Shown here: piece after piece, positions 1 through 11,390 of the stretch | Layout of the letters: the number at the start of each line of letters is the position of its first letter | How positions within the stretch are numbered: position 1 is the stretch's first letter | Source of the DNA: Brachionus manjavacas | Taxonomy: Eukaryota > Rotifera > Eurotatoria > Ploima > Brachionidae | Direction: 5' to 3' | Length of the DNA: 64,000 bases | NCBI GenBank assembly: GCA_019054805.1 | Contig: JAHQIY010000029.1 | Location: 248,001 to 312,000, forward strand | Made by a program: the position numbers and the translations under genes | Notes under the pieces: generated by a model | Told to the model about the DNA's origin: nothing | Database searches by the model: none | The model's input: the letters and a program-made list of their open reading frames with translations, nothing else

Positions 1-113
1 TTTGATCAATAGTCAAAACAATTTGTAAAAATATTTTTTTTAATTTAATACCCTTTTTTTGAATTTTTTTTTCATTTATCAGGATAAAATAATTTAATTT
101 CAATTTAATTAAA

Positions 114-755
114 CCTGACTGCGTTTCAAATAAAATGGAATTGTATGCAGATGACTCAAAAATACTCGGTATAGTTAATAATGTTTATGAGAGAGCGATG
201 TTACAGATAGATCTGGATGCAGTATGTCAATGGATAGAGGTTTGGCGTATGGGACTTTGTGCTAACAAATGTAAAGTAATGCATTTCGGCAGACTAAATG
301 AAAGGCATAAATATACACAAAAAAGCAACAGGAATGTTATACTAGCGACCAAAGATTGTGAAAGGGATCTTGGAGTGATGGTTTCATCAGATTTGAAGTG
401 GACCAGCCAAGTGAAAAGTTCTTGTGCGAAAGCGAGTAGGGTGCTTGGAATGCTAAAGCGAACGTTTACAAGTAGAGAGGAAAGACTGTGGGTAAGATTG
501 TATAAATCCATGGTGAGACCCCACCTAGATTACGCAGTGCAGGTTTGGAATCCAAGTATGAAAATGGACGTGAATGCGTTGGAAAAGGTGCAAGAGAGGG
601 CAACAAAAAAACCTATGTCTGTAAGAAACATGCCGTATGAAAAGAGGCTGACAAAATTAGGACTGACAAAGCTGAGTGAAAGATGAGTGAGAGGGGACTT
701 GATTGAAATGTACAAACTAGTGAATGGAATAGAAAAGGTAAGCTTGGTCAATAAT
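114..755 (+). pseudogene. LINE (CR1/Jockey-like) reverse transcriptase, 3' half, part 1
   Basis: 5'-truncated end of a non-LTR retrotransposon ORF2. The catalytic motif YADD is encoded at about nt 144, followed by the thumb region and the family motif VRPHLDYAVQVWNP. Upstream palm, fingers and endonuclease are absent, as usual for 5'-truncated LINE copies. A TGA at 684-686 breaks the frame, probably from an Arg CGA (C to T), but the same frame stays open beyond it to nt 755, where a Ty3/gypsy element is inserted. The frame resumes after that element at 5761. The family assignment rests on RT motifs only. Confidence 0.85.
751..755. repeat. Target-site duplication, left copy (ATAAT)
   Basis: ATAAT directly precedes the 5' LTR and is repeated exactly after the 3' LTR at 5756-5760. 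Removing the element plus one copy restores the LINE reading frame. Confidence 0.92.
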
Positions 756-1072
756 TAAAGTGTCGTCACGTGACTAACATACTGTTAGCTAGTGATGATT
801 AATGTTTCATATTTTTACATTTAGGTGCCGATCCTAAATGTAGTTAAAACAAACAACATTTTGCGCACGGCACCATTTGTAAGCTTTTATATTTAGAAGC
901 TTTTTTCAATAAGAACCACATTTATTTTTCTTTATGTAATTATTCTCTTTGTTTTTTCTATTAGAACAAAATTTAATAAGCTTTGCCACAGAGTGGCCAC
1001 TTTCTATTTAGAAACTTTAAATAAACTTATTTATTGAAACACAACATCTTTTATTCATTTGAGAATACTTCA
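756..1072 (+). repeat. 5' LTR of Ty3/gypsy element
   Basis: 317 bp, matching 5439-5755 except four substitutions. It starts TAAAG where the 3' LTR has TGAAG (so the canonical TG end is mutated here) and ends TTCA. An AATAAA polyadenylation-type signal lies at about 1019. The LTR should carry the element's promoter; no specific TATA box was assigned. Confidence 0.95.
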
Positions 1073-1090
1073 TTGGCGACGAGGAACAAA
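1073..1090 (+). promoter_or_regulatory. Primer-binding site region
   Basis: Immediately after the LTR comes TTGGCGACGAGGAAC. A TGGCGAC start is common for tRNA primer-binding sites of Ty3/gypsy elements. The primer tRNA was not identified. Confidence 0.6.
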
Positions 1091-1104
1091 AACAAATTAT
1101 TAGA

Positions 1105-2948
1105 ATGGAAGAGCAAATGGTACAACCATTCGACGTGAACAACGAAGACGATGTTAGCCAGAGATGGGACGAATGGATCACCAGACTCGAAAGGTTAATG
1201 TCAATTAAGACAGTCACTGACAAAAAAGTTAAGAGAGATTATCTTTTTTTTTTGGTGGCGTTGGGCTAGAGCGTTTATTCAAGGACATTGGGGATGAGAA
1301 AGAGGAGTATGATGCCATTAAAGCTAAACTTGACACGCATTTTAAGTCTAAGTTTAACGTGAAACTGAACATCTTACACTTCAGGGACATCTATCAACAT
1401 CAAGGTGAACCATTTGAGGAGTTTGTAACGAGACTTAAAGAAAAAGCTAAGCTATGTGCATTCACTAATCCAAATAGTGAAGTAGCAATACAAATAATCC
1501 ATAGATGCCAGTCAAACACACTCAAGCGTAAAGCACTAGAGTCTGAAAAGGACTTGAGTCTAGATGAACTAATTAAGATTGGCAAACTTGAAGAAACCGT
1601 GAATGTTCAATTAAGCGAGTTTAAAAAACGTAACGAAATGACCAAAGAACGAAATGAGGTAAATCAGGTCAATCAAAAGAAGCATCAAACTACTAGAACC
1701 AATAGTCAGCAAGGAAGAGGTGAAACAAAAGAAAAGAAATGCTTTAGATGTGGACGTAAATATCCACATGAAAAGACATGCCCAGCCAAAGGAAAGAAAT
1801 GTCGAAAGTGTGAGAAATATGACCATTTCGAAAGCTGTTGCACAAGCAAGAATGTGAAACATATTCATGAATCAAGAGACTCCGAAGAAGATCAGGATTA
1901 CTGTGTTTGGAGAATAAAGGCGAGAGCAAAGAGTTTGGTCTTAGCCGTAAAAAATTGGTTCATGCCGATGGTAACACTGTTAATGTGTGGCATGAGTCTA
2001 GCGTTCACGGTGGACACTGGTGCCCAGGTAAACATTATGGACGAAAAAAGTTATGATAGATTGAAATTCAAACCGAAGTTGTACAAGTCCAACACAAGGT
2101 TATACGGTAATGGTAATAGCAAGTGTATTGATACTTTGGGAGCTTTTAAAACAAGAGTATTATACAATGGGCAACACAGGTCAATACATTTTACGGTAAC
2201 AAAAGGAAACTGTGGGAATCTGTTAAGTTATCAGAGCTCAGTAGAGTTAGGTATAATGGTCAAAATTAACAATGTTCAAGGTGAGAAAACAGACACAAGT
2301 TGTGAGAATTTTGCCAAAGTCTACCAAGATTTGTTTTCAGGCAAAGTGGGACTGCTAAAAAATCATACGGTAAAGCTACACATAGACGAATCGATTAAGC
2401 CGGTACAAGGTAAACTTAGACCAATACCATTTCACATGAGACCACTGGTTGAAGCCGAGGTTAAGAAAATGTTAGAAGACGACATAATTGAGCCTGTAAA
2501 TGGTCCGACACCATGGGTGTCACCAATCGTCCCGGTGCCAAAACCAGATAGACCTAATGAGGTCCGAATCTGCACTGACGCACGTGAGGCTAATAAAGCA
2601 ATTTTGAGGACACGACACACATGTCCCACAGTGGAGGACTTGGCAGTTAGACTAAACGGCGCAAAGTACATATCAAAATTTGACCTCAAGTCTGGATACC
2701 ACCAGTTAATGTTAAGTGAGTGCTCTCGATACATCACGGCTTTTTGCACGCATCTTGGTATTTTTCAATATAAGAGGCTAAATTTTGGAATTAATGCTGC
2801 TGCTGAAATATTCCAAAAGACAATAGAACAAGTACTTGCTGGTTTGGAAGGAGTACTAAATTTTAGTGATGATATTATTGTCTTTGGAAACAATAAAGCA
2901 GAGCATGACCAAAGATTAGAAAAAGTACTCAGATTAAACGATTAAACG
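1105..2948 (+). pseudogene. gag-protease-RT (first part) of Ty3/gypsy element
   Basis: Gag starts at ATG 1105. It shifts frame at a run of about ten T (1244-1253), after which the frame is open from about 1254 to 2945. Visible domains: nucleocapsid zinc knuckles (about 1741-1850; Cys/His series CFRCGRKYPHEKTC, then CRKCEKYDHFESCC), retropepsin active site DTGA at about 2013, and RT fingers/palm with KFDLKSGYHQ at about 2680 and catalytic FSDD at 2861-2872 (YxDD in most relatives). The frame closes because ATTAAACG is duplicated in tandem (2933-2940, 2941-2948). Apart from the two slips no core residue appears lost. Confidence 0.88.
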
Positions 2949-4000
2949 AATCTGGTTTAACAGTTAATGTGAAGAAATGTGAGTTTGGCCAGAAGAGTCT
3001 AAAGTTCTTTGGTTTACAGTTTTCTGAGAATGGGATTTCAATTGAGACAAAGAAATACGATGCACTGCTAAATGCCGCAGCTCCATCAACTGTTGGAGAG
3101 GTTAGAAGTCTGTTAGGTCTTGCAAACTATTGCTCAAGATTCATACCAGACTTTGCAACGATAACAGAACCTTTAAGAAATTTGACAAAAAAAGGTGTAA
3201 AATGGTCTTGGGAAAAGAATCATGATGAGTCACTAAACAAGTTGAAAAAAGCGCTTTGTAAAAAGGCATTATGCTATTTTGATCCAAGTCTTAGGACAGA
3301 GATCACAGTAGATGCAAGTCCAGTCGGAATCGCCGCAGTAATGGCTCAATACCATCATGATACACCAGACAAGAAGAACATTGTCATGTATGCAAATAGA
3401 AGTCTTTCAAGCGTTGAACAAAGGTACTCACAAGTTGAGCGTGAAGCTCTAGCGTTTGTATGGGCTTGTGAAAAATTTCATTTGTACCTCTATGCAAAAG
3501 AGTTCGACATAGTCACCGACAACAAGGCTGTAGAGCTGATTTTCGGAAATCCGAGGTCAAAACCGAAGGCAAGAATCGAGAGGTGGTGCCTTAGACTGTT
3601 GCCATATAAATTTATTGTCAAGCATAGGCCTGGTGCTGATAACATTGCTGACTACATGTCAAGAAACCCAACGGAACCAGCAGATAAAACCTATGAGAAA
3701 TTTACAGAGAGTTACTTGAATATGGTTTCAAGTCGTTCGATTCCAAAAGCCATCACGCGTAGTGAATTAATAGAAGCTACAAGTTGTGACAATGAGTTAA
3801 TTGAAGTCTCAAAAATGATTCAAGGTCTAGAGTACAAACGGATTGATAGCTTTGAACGAGTCAAAGATGAACTATCATTGACAAAAGACGGGTTGGTCCT
3901 ACGGGGAACAAGAATCATCATACCGGGAAGTCTACGTGAACGCATAGTTAAAATTGCCCATAGTGGACACATGGGCATTGTAGGACCAAGCAATTGGTAA
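2949..4000 (+). pseudogene. RT thumb, RNase H and start of integrase of Ty3/gypsy element
   Basis: Continues the polyprotein after the 8-bp duplication. It contains the connection motif LLGLANYCSRFIPDF, then RNase H with the first acidic residue in VDASPVGIAAV and a later TDNKAVELIF. The spacer leads into the integrase zinc-binding domain (IAHSGHMGIVG carries the HxxxH-type pair). A one-base shift just before the TAA at 3998-4000 moves the frame. Length and order are normal for the family. Confidence 0.88.
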
Positions 4001-5247
4001 GATGCAACGTTTGGTTTCCTGGTATAGATTCAGAGGTGGAAAACTTGGTGAAGAAATGTGAAAAATGCCAAATCAACACAGACTCAACGAAGTATGAACC
4101 ATCCATACCCTCTGAAATGCCAGATGGACCATGGCAAATTGTCAGTATTGATTTCTATGGACCACTCAAATGTGGCAAGTATTTGATGGTTTTGATGTGC
4201 GAGTGTTCTAGGTACCCATTGGTGAAGGTGATATCAAGTACTTCGTCAACGGTAGTAATAGCTATGCTAAATGAAATATTCAGTGTGTTTGGTATACCTG
4301 AGTTGGTTAAGTCCGATAATGGACCGCCATTCAATTCGTTTAAATTCAAAGAGTTTTCTAAAGAACAAGGGTTTAAACATCGTAAGATTTGCCCACTTTG
4401 GCCAAGAGCAAACGGCATGTGTGAACGGTTTATGAAGAACCTTGGAAAAGTAATGCAAAATAGTTCATATGTCCTAAACGACTGGGAAATAGAGTTGATT
4501 GAGTTCTTACGTAACTACCGTGATACACCTCATGCATCTACTGGAGTACCACCAAATCAATTGATGTTCAAAACAACCTCAAAAACATCAAAATTGCCTA
4601 AAATTGATAAAAAAGCGCCAGGGATTGATGATATAATGATTAAAGCCAGAACTCATGATTCTAAAGCTAAAGCTAAAATGAAGTTAGGTAACGACAAGTG
4701 ACTTAAGGCTAAACAAGTTAAGTTTAATATTGGTGAACAAGTTTTGTTAAAATGGAAGCGTTCAAATAAGTCCGATTCGCTTTATGATCCTAATCCAATT
4801 AAAATTGTGAAAATTAACGGAACTATGGTTACACTTGAAAGAGCTGGAAAGGTCTTGTGCAGAAATTCATCATTTATAAAGCCATATGTTAGTACAAGTG
4901 ATGATAAAAAGTCAAAAAACACCATATTAAGCAACTGGCTGTTTGACGAGGATAAAGTTAAAATTGAAAGCGATGCAAAAACTGAGCTAAGTGACTCATT
5001 AGAATCAGGTGGTGTTATTCAAAATGAAAGTGTACAAAAATCAAATGACACTGAAAGTTTTAATGCGGTTGAGGAAGTTGAGGCTGAGGACTCATTAGAG
5101 GAAGCATTTAATGCAAATGAACAAGAGGAGGGTGAAGATATGAGTGATTCAGGTGATGTGGATAATGATAGTAAAGGTCGAGACACTGGAAGACCGAAGA
5201 GGAATAGGACTAAACCAGACCGCTATGGTAATCCAATCCCACATTAA
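3940..5247 (+). pseudogene. Integrase of Ty3/gypsy element
   Basis: Zinc-binding Cys pair in KKCEKCQ, then a core with the D,D,E triad intact: SIDFYGPL, KSDNGPPFNSF and GMCERFMKNL. A TGA at 4699-4701 interrupts it, most simply CGA (Arg) changed by C to T. The same frame continues to 5247 with a GPY/F-like C-terminal segment (YDPNPIKIVKINGTMV, then RNSSFIKPY) and a long acidic tail ending in a basic patch GRPKRNRTKPDR. The acidic tail is longer than typical and has no recognised domain. Confidence 0.88.
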
Positions 5248-5430
5248 TAAAAATGACAATCAAAAGAAGAATCAGTTATATCAATCAAAAAGAAAATTTT
5301 TTTTAGAATTGACAATTTAATCATTTATTTAAATCTTCTCTTTCATTTCGTCCATTTAAACTATTTAATTATATGGTCAATTATTGTCATTAATTTTTTT
5401 TAAACCATTAAAGTTTAAAAGTAAAAGTTT

Positions 5431-5438
5431 AGGGAAGA
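5431..5438 (+). other. Polypurine tract
   Basis: AGGGAAGA lies directly before the TG of the 3' LTR, the expected place for plus-strand priming. Confidence 0.7.
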
Positions 5439-5755
5439 TGAAGTGTCGTCACGTGACTAACATACTGTTAGCTAGTGATGATTAATGTTTCATATTTTTA
5501 CATTTAGGTGCCAATCCTAAATGTAGTTAAAACAAACAACATTTTGCGCACGGCACCATTTGTAAGCTTTTATATTTAGAAGCTTTTTTCAATAAGAAAC
5601 ACATTTATTTTTCTTTATGTAATTATTCTCTTTGTTTTTTCTATTAGAACAAAATTTAATAAGCTTTGCCACAGAGTGGCCACTTTCTATTTAGAAACTT
5701 TAAATAAACTTATTTATTGAAACACAACATATTTTATTCATTTGAGAATACTTCA
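5439..5755 (+). repeat. 3' LTR of Ty3/gypsy element
   Basis: 317 bp, starts TGAAG and ends TTCA. It differs from the 5' LTR at four positions: second base, CCA/CCG, AAAC/AACC and CATA/CATC. ATAAT follows at 5756-5760. Confidence 0.95.
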
Positions 5756-6102
5756 ATAATCTAGTGAATAAATCAGAAAACAAGGGACCAGCCGGGGCGT
5801 TAAGAGGAAATAGCATCAGAGTCCAGAGAGAAAGTTTCCCAGCTAAAATTAGAAACGATTTTGCGGCTGCAGTAAATGCCAAACATGTATTTATCTCAAA
5901 CAGAGTAGTTCCGCATTGGAAAAGGTTGCCAGAAAACGTGGTGAAATCCAAGTCAACCGCTAATTTTAAAATGGCTTTAGATAGGTTCAATGGAATCGGC
6001 TGCTACAGCTCTACACGGCCAATTGGCGGTGATCTGCTTACACAATCTACATGTTAGGTGTCGCAGCAAGAACTACTACTACTACTACTACTAATAATAA
6101 TA
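5756..6102 (+). pseudogene. LINE reverse transcriptase, part 2, with 3' end
   Basis: Resumes the LINE frame cut at 755. The C-terminal tail typical of these LINEs is visible: SFPAKIRNDFAAAVNAK, FISNRVV.HW.RLPENVV and FKMALDRF, stopping at TAG 6055-6057. The short 3' UTR ends in an (ACT)n(AAT)n microsatellite (about 6073-6102), as expected for elements with simple-repeat 3' tails. Confidence 0.88.
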
Positions 6103-6877
6103 ATTTTTGTATAATCTAAGTATTAATGGTTTTACTTTCTGTCCTCTTTTATTCGTATATATAGACTAAAAAATTCTTTTTGAACAATTTTTATTTTATT
6201 ACCAAATAAATTTGAGTATCAGAAATTTAATTTTTTTATTTTATGAATAAAATAAAATAGTATTCTAAGGAAGGCATTGCTAAAAATATGGGATTTTAAT
6301 TCAAATATAAACAATGAACTGATTATTTATTTTTCGATTTGAATCGATTTTAATTTACAAATAAATTTCGTTTGAATTTTTCGAAAAATTAACAGAAAAT
6401 ATGTCCATCTTCGGCGTTTTTTTACGCTGGCTTTTTTCGAATATTTTTCATTTTTCGATTTTTAAATATACTGGGTAGATTTAAATTCTAATTCAATCTT
6501 TGAAAAATTTTGTTTTTTTATTCTAAATTTTGACATTAAATAAAAGCGTTGTGTTTTTTATTTTTTATTATTACATCAAACGAACGACAATTATCACTAA
6601 AGTAATTCAAACACTAAAAAGTCAAAATTTACAAAAAAAGTTTTACAAAGACTGAACTTAAATTTAAATCAAATGATTAAAATTTCTGTCCTTACAATTA
6701 ATAACTTATTCTTTTTTTTAATTTTTCCTTTAGTTTTTTAAATCAATAATTTTCCTCTATTTATTTTAAACAAAAACGAATCCAAATATCACTTTGCATT
6801 TCTTTGATTTTTAGAAATAAAATTATGTAGCATACATTAGGTTTTTATTATGTCTCTATTTTAATACTTCTGCTCAT
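6103..6877. other. AT-rich stretch without a visible gene
   Basis: Long A and T runs; no coding-like frame, inverted repeat or RNA gene recognised on either strand. Confidence 0.6.
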
Positions 6878-7069
6878 TTGTCGTCGAGAAAACTCGCGGT
6901 GACGACCACTTCGCCAGAGATCCGAGATGAAGCTCTGGTTGTGATGAAGCTCTCATTGCAGAATATTGACCATGCTCAACTGCTCAAAGTTGACCTGCCT
7001 CAAGAACAATTGAACGACTTGTGCAATTTAGCCTCGAATGATACATATTCAAAATTAAATTTTGATTAA
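6878..7069 (+). CDS. Coding-like exon, unrecognised
   Basis: A 192-nt frame of clearly higher GC than its surroundings. The product contains SPEIRDEALVVMKLSLQNID and a Leu-rich C-terminus (LPQEQLNDLCNLASND) and looks like ordinary helical protein. There is no ATG at its start, so it is probably an exon or a relic. No family recognised; neighbours give no clue. Confidence 0.4.
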   Translation: MSSRKLAVTTTSPEIRDEALVVMKLSLQNIDHAQLLKVDLPQEQLNDLCNLASNDTYSKLNFD

Positions 7070-8925
7070 TTTTATTTTATTTTTTTCTGTCCAAGAATCG
7101 GGTTTTTCAATTTTAGTTTTTTTTTTTCATCTGAATCGAATTTGTAATGAGGTTAATTTTGGCAATGAGACGTCCTCGTGGCGTTAATGGTCCAATTTTT
7201 GTTAGTTTTGTCTGTTTTTTTTTTGATTTTATTTTTAGTTCTCGAACTCATTTTTGGAGAAATTTATTCTAGTCATTCGATTTTAATAAAAATTTTGCCT
7301 CATTTTATTTAATTAGAAGTTGATTTTTTATTTCTTTTTAAAACAATTTAAAATAGCAAAAATATGGCACAAAATTTTTTAATTAAAAAAAATATTTTTT
7401 AAATTTTTTCTTTCCCCTGGAAATTGTCTGTAAGACTCAGCTGTCACTAAAACAAGCGCTCGGATTCAAAATTATTAAAATTTTAACTCGAAAAAAATAG
7501 AAAAATTTATATTTTAGAGACAAGGTCATAAAAAAATCCTCAATAGACTCAATTCTTATCATAGGAGAATTTTTTTTATTCAAATTAAAATGTAGAACAA
7601 ATATTGAAAATTTAAACTAATGTGAAAAAAATTTTAAAAGTTCAAGTCTATATTTTTACTTGACAAAAAAAAACTTTTAGAAAAAATAAAGAATTGAACT
7701 TTTAAATTTTTTTTCCCATAAATTTAAATTTTTAAAATTTGTTTTGTAATTAAAGTCAGGATATTTAACGTAAAATTAAATTTTACTTTTGTAACTTTCC
7801 GTAAATTACTAAATCCGGGACAACACTTTACTAAATCTAATAATTGTTCACCAAATCTGTAAAATTGTTGTCTTAATTAAAAATTGATCACCTAGTTTAA
7901 AGTGAATATTTAAAAAATAAATAAAATTACAAAATTTGAGAAATTGAGGAATTTGAGGAAAAAAAAGTAATTCATTTGATAAATACTGTGTACACATTCT
8001 TTATATTTAGATAAGATTTACTAACACATTAATTTTTTAGTATTTAAAGTTCATTCAATTGCGTAACTTTCTTTAAAACTTTCCTTGGATAAAGGCATAT
8101 GGACAATTTATTCTAGGAGGTGATTTAAATGGGTGTCTAGTTGGTAATGTTATCAGTTAGTACCACACCGGTTTTTTTTAACAACCTGATAGCTAAATTG
8201 TTATCAGCGTTTTAAGTAATCAAAGATGATACCAAAAATTAACCTTTGATAACAAAAATTCAACTATATTTTTTGTGTAAAATTTTTTTTTCCTTTTGAT
8301 CTTTTTGTTAAAATAGTTATGGAAATATCAAAAATATTTTGAGGAATTTTTATTTTCAAATCTTTCTAAATGTACGGATCCTTAATTTTTTGAAAATGTA
8401 ATCTTGTTAAATGATTGTTAAATTGTGAATTAATTAATCAAATTTTTATTCAGCTATTTTTTCTATATTTTTTTCGTTTCATTTACTTTAAAAAAAATAG
8501 TTAAATTTAACTCTTTCGGGTTAAATCTTGTAAAAATTCTATAACGATAGACTTTATTTTTTAAATTCTATAGAAAGAATCTTTTTGTGAATTGTTTTAT
8601 TCGAAATCGCATTTGAAATTCAAAAATTTTTAATTTGAAAAATTTAAATTTTTTTTATTTAATTTAAATATTTTTCAGTGTTGCTCGACAGTTAATTGAT
8701 TTTGAAAATTTTGAATTGTTTATTTGAAGTTGAGAATAATTTTTAGAAAGAAGAAAAAGAAAGCAAAAATTAAAATACAATTTATTTGCTTTTGTGTGAA
8801 TTAATGATTATTTACATTTCTTTCACATTTTTTTCACCTTTTTTTCTAAAAAGTAAATGAATTTTTTCTTGACAGAAGCAATTTAAATTTTTTAATAAAC
8901 AGATTTAAGAACAGCCGAATCTGAT
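7070..8925. other. AT-rich stretch without a visible gene
   Basis: Low-complexity A/T-rich sequence. One short frame near 8113 reads FILGGDLN, reminiscent of a LINE endonuclease motif, but it is too short to call. Nothing else seen. Confidence 0.55.
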
Positions 8926-8929
8926 TCTT

Positions 8930-9747
8930 CCCAAATCTCTGATTCCCAAATCATCTTTTTGAGTCTTTTGTTCTGTGCACGTTTGACCTCAGTGCGGCAT
9001 GAAACCCATATCAGCTTATTGGAGGCTTGGCAATTTAAAATCATCAACTGCTTGATTCAACCAATACTTGATGTAAATGTTGTATATTTCACTCTTTTGC
9101 TCCTCGTCAACATAAGGCTTTGCCAAAACTAGTTGACAATTTTTTAAATTTTCCTCTAGTTCTTTTTGTTACGTTACGTTACCCGGTAGCGCTTTATTTT
9201 TTCACTCCGGTCATAAGCTTGCTTGATCAAATTTTGCTCAAAGGCAGCTTGTCGTACATAATGGGTTTCTGAGAATACATGTAGATCTGTATTCTGTCCA
9301 AAATGGCCAAATTGTTTTATATCAATTCGATGTATGCCATAATTAAAAGTCAAAGTTAAATAGTTGATATAGTATTTTTTTGATTTTTCGAGGGCAGGTA
9401 TTATTCAGGTAAGCGTTCAGAAGGCCTAGATGATGGTGTTTTTGAAAAAGCCAGCCCAAGCCAGCCCAGAGTGCGTCATTAATGAAATAGCGAAGCTCGT
9501 TAGATGACACTTCATCTAGACACTTATCCCAGTTCACCTAACATGTATTCACATTTTTGAAGAATTTCGATGACTTTGTTGCGCTTTTGGTCAAAATTTG
9601 CTGAAGATTGGTCCGGTCCGGTGTAAATTTCAGCTCTTGCTGAAATTTCCATCCAAAGTCAAATAATGTACTTGCGGTCGAGTTTTCAAGGTCAATGCTG
9701 TCAAAATTTAAGGACATTTTGATATATGTTTTACAATTAGTTATCAA
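8930..9747 (-). pseudogene. Unrecognised host gene relic
   Basis: Minus-strand coding-like sequence in pieces. The first runs from 9747 (SLNFDSIDLENSTASTLFDF) to about 9343 (LRYFINDALWAGLGWLFQ), with an in-frame TAG at 9538-9540. The second, about 9000-9330, encodes FGQNTDLHVFSETHYVRQAA and KPYVDEEQKSEIYNIYIKYW. It is interrupted by a (GTTAC)3 microsatellite at about 9169-9184 and stop codons. Base composition is richer than the flanks. No family recognised; it looks like one degraded multi-exon gene. Confidence 0.45.
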
Positions 9748-9749
9748 AA

Positions 9750-10640
9750 ATTTTTTAAATTTTTTGTAAATTTTCTTTTTTATATTTTTTTTTCTTGAGT
9801 GTGATTATACAAATGTTGAGATGTTCATAAAATTTTTAACAAAATTTTTTTTAATTATTGGAAAAAATTCCAAATTTAAAGTTAGCATAATTATTTTTAG
9901 AGCTTTTTTTTCTTTAAAATTATTTTTAATAAAAACAAAATTTAAATTTTTTGCTAAAATTTATTATCATCAAAAAAATAAATTAGAAGCTAATAATCAT
10001 TTGGTATTCTTATGTTATTGAATTAGGAATTTTTTTGTTTTAGTTGAAAGACAAAAAATAAGTTTGATATTAAGTCATTAATCACTATCACTAGAATCTT
10101 TTTTAAAATTAAAATAAATACTCTCAAAATGTTTTATGTATTAATTTTAACAAGCAAATATAATTCGATATTCAAAAAAAATCATGATTTATTTGTTTTT
10201 TTAAATTTATTTTTGCAATTATTACTTTCTTTGAAGATTCTCAATGATAAAATAGCGATTAAATTTACTGTAAATATGTGATAAAGTTTTGATTTTTATT
10301 TCATATTCATTTTTTTTTATTATATTTTATGAGCTTTTTTTTAATTTTTTTAATTTTATTATCTCATAAGATTTCAAATTAGACAATATTTCTAAGTCTG
10401 AAATCAAAAATTCTATAATCCGTATTCAAAATAATTCCAAAAATGGAAATGAAAATCAAAGTGATTTATCAATCAAATTAAATAAATTAAAACTTTATTT
10501 ACGAAAAATTAGATCCTGAAGAAGGCCACTTTTGGTCGTAACGCGTCGATCGTTATATATTAGAAAGAAAATTTTTTATTAGTTTTTTATAAATTAAAAA
10601 TTATTTTATAAAAAAAGGCCCATTAAAATCGTTCACACAA
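9750..10640. other. AT-rich stretch with one GC-richer island
   Basis: No gene seen. A GC-richer island near 10514-10550 (GAAGAAGGCCAC...CGTAACGCGTCG) stands out and may be the tail of a dispersed repeat. The motif type recurs in invertebrate repeats, but I cannot assign it. Confidence 0.4.
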
Positions 10641-10675
10641 ATTTTTAATTGAATACCACAATTTTTTAAAATTAT

Positions 10676-11052
10676 TTTATTTATTTATTTATTATTTATT
10701 TGTATATCTGTGTCGAGCTAAGGCTCCTCCAGATTAAAAAAAATAAAAAAAAAAACCAAAATAAAATAAAGTTTAAAATAAGAAAAAAAATACAGATAAA
10801 AAAACAAAAAATAAAATAAGTTAAAATAGAAGAAAATTAAAATTAGAAATATTGATATAGAGAATAACAGCATACATATTTTTGAATGTCTGATTTTTCA
10901 GGAAAAAAAGAAGAAATAGTAAGGTAGCAATTACACAATGGAGTTGGGTATTCAATATATCTTGCTTCGAAACCTTCTTTGTATTCCTCCACAAGTCTGA
11001 CAATCAATGGAAGAGAATGACTCAGTTCTGCCCTAACATATCTCTCACTCAA
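10676..11052 (-). mobile_element. Possible retroelement 3' end
   Basis: On the minus strand a frame from 11052 to 10843 (SLPLIVRLVEEYKEGFEARY inside) is followed by a GC-richer island (CTGGAGGAGCCTTAGCTCG) and an (AAAT)n run at about 10676-10704. This layout, short C-terminal frame then UTR then tetranucleotide tail, resembles a LINE 3' end. The frame shows no RT motif, so the call is weak. Confidence 0.35.
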
Positions 11053-11390
11053 CTCAAAAAGCCGATTCGAGACTGTTAGTAATTTAAGTTTATTATCGTG
11101 ATTTGTGATTTTTATCTAATTAAATAATAATATTAATTTTTTAATAACAAAATTTAATATTTTTATCACAAAAATTGACTTGATTTGATCTCGATCATTT
11201 TTTTTTAAATAAAATTTATGCTGTTCATCAATTTTTTTTAAAGTGTTATAACAAAAAACCTCTTCAAAGTTAATTATTGTATTATTATTTGTTTTTCAAA
11301 GCTTAAAAAAAAATCAAAAATTAAGTCTCTAATTTGCATAATCCAACTATTTGAAAATTTAAATCTCCCCTTAGGAATGAATTTTTAAAA

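Larger units (their letters stand above)
756..5755 (+). mobile_element. Ty3/gypsy LTR retrotransposon, full length
   Basis: A 5000-bp element with 317-bp LTRs, primer-binding region, gag, protease, RT, RNase H, integrase and polypurine tract in Ty3/gypsy order (integrase last). The LTRs differ by only four substitutions, so insertion is recent. No envelope gene is present. Coding is broken by a slip in a T run in gag (about 1244-1253), an 8-bp tandem duplication (2933-2948), a one-base shift near 3987 and a TGA at 4699-4701. It lies inside a LINE, so it is the younger of the two. The RT motif FSDDIIVFG resembles Mag/SURL-lineage elements; the lineage call is tentative. Confidence 0.95.

Noticed and set aside
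8105-8155. LINE endonuclease fragment (FILGGDLN)
   Set aside because: Only about eight residues match and nothing around supports it.
9821-10021. Open frame of 66 residues rich in Phe, Lys and Ile
   Set aside because: Composition is what random AT-rich DNA encodes; no domain or splice context.
10510-10555. Conserved element around GAAGAAGGCC...GTAACGCGTCG
   Set aside because: It resembles a motif seen in invertebrate repeats, but no coding part or second copy in this window supports an assignment.
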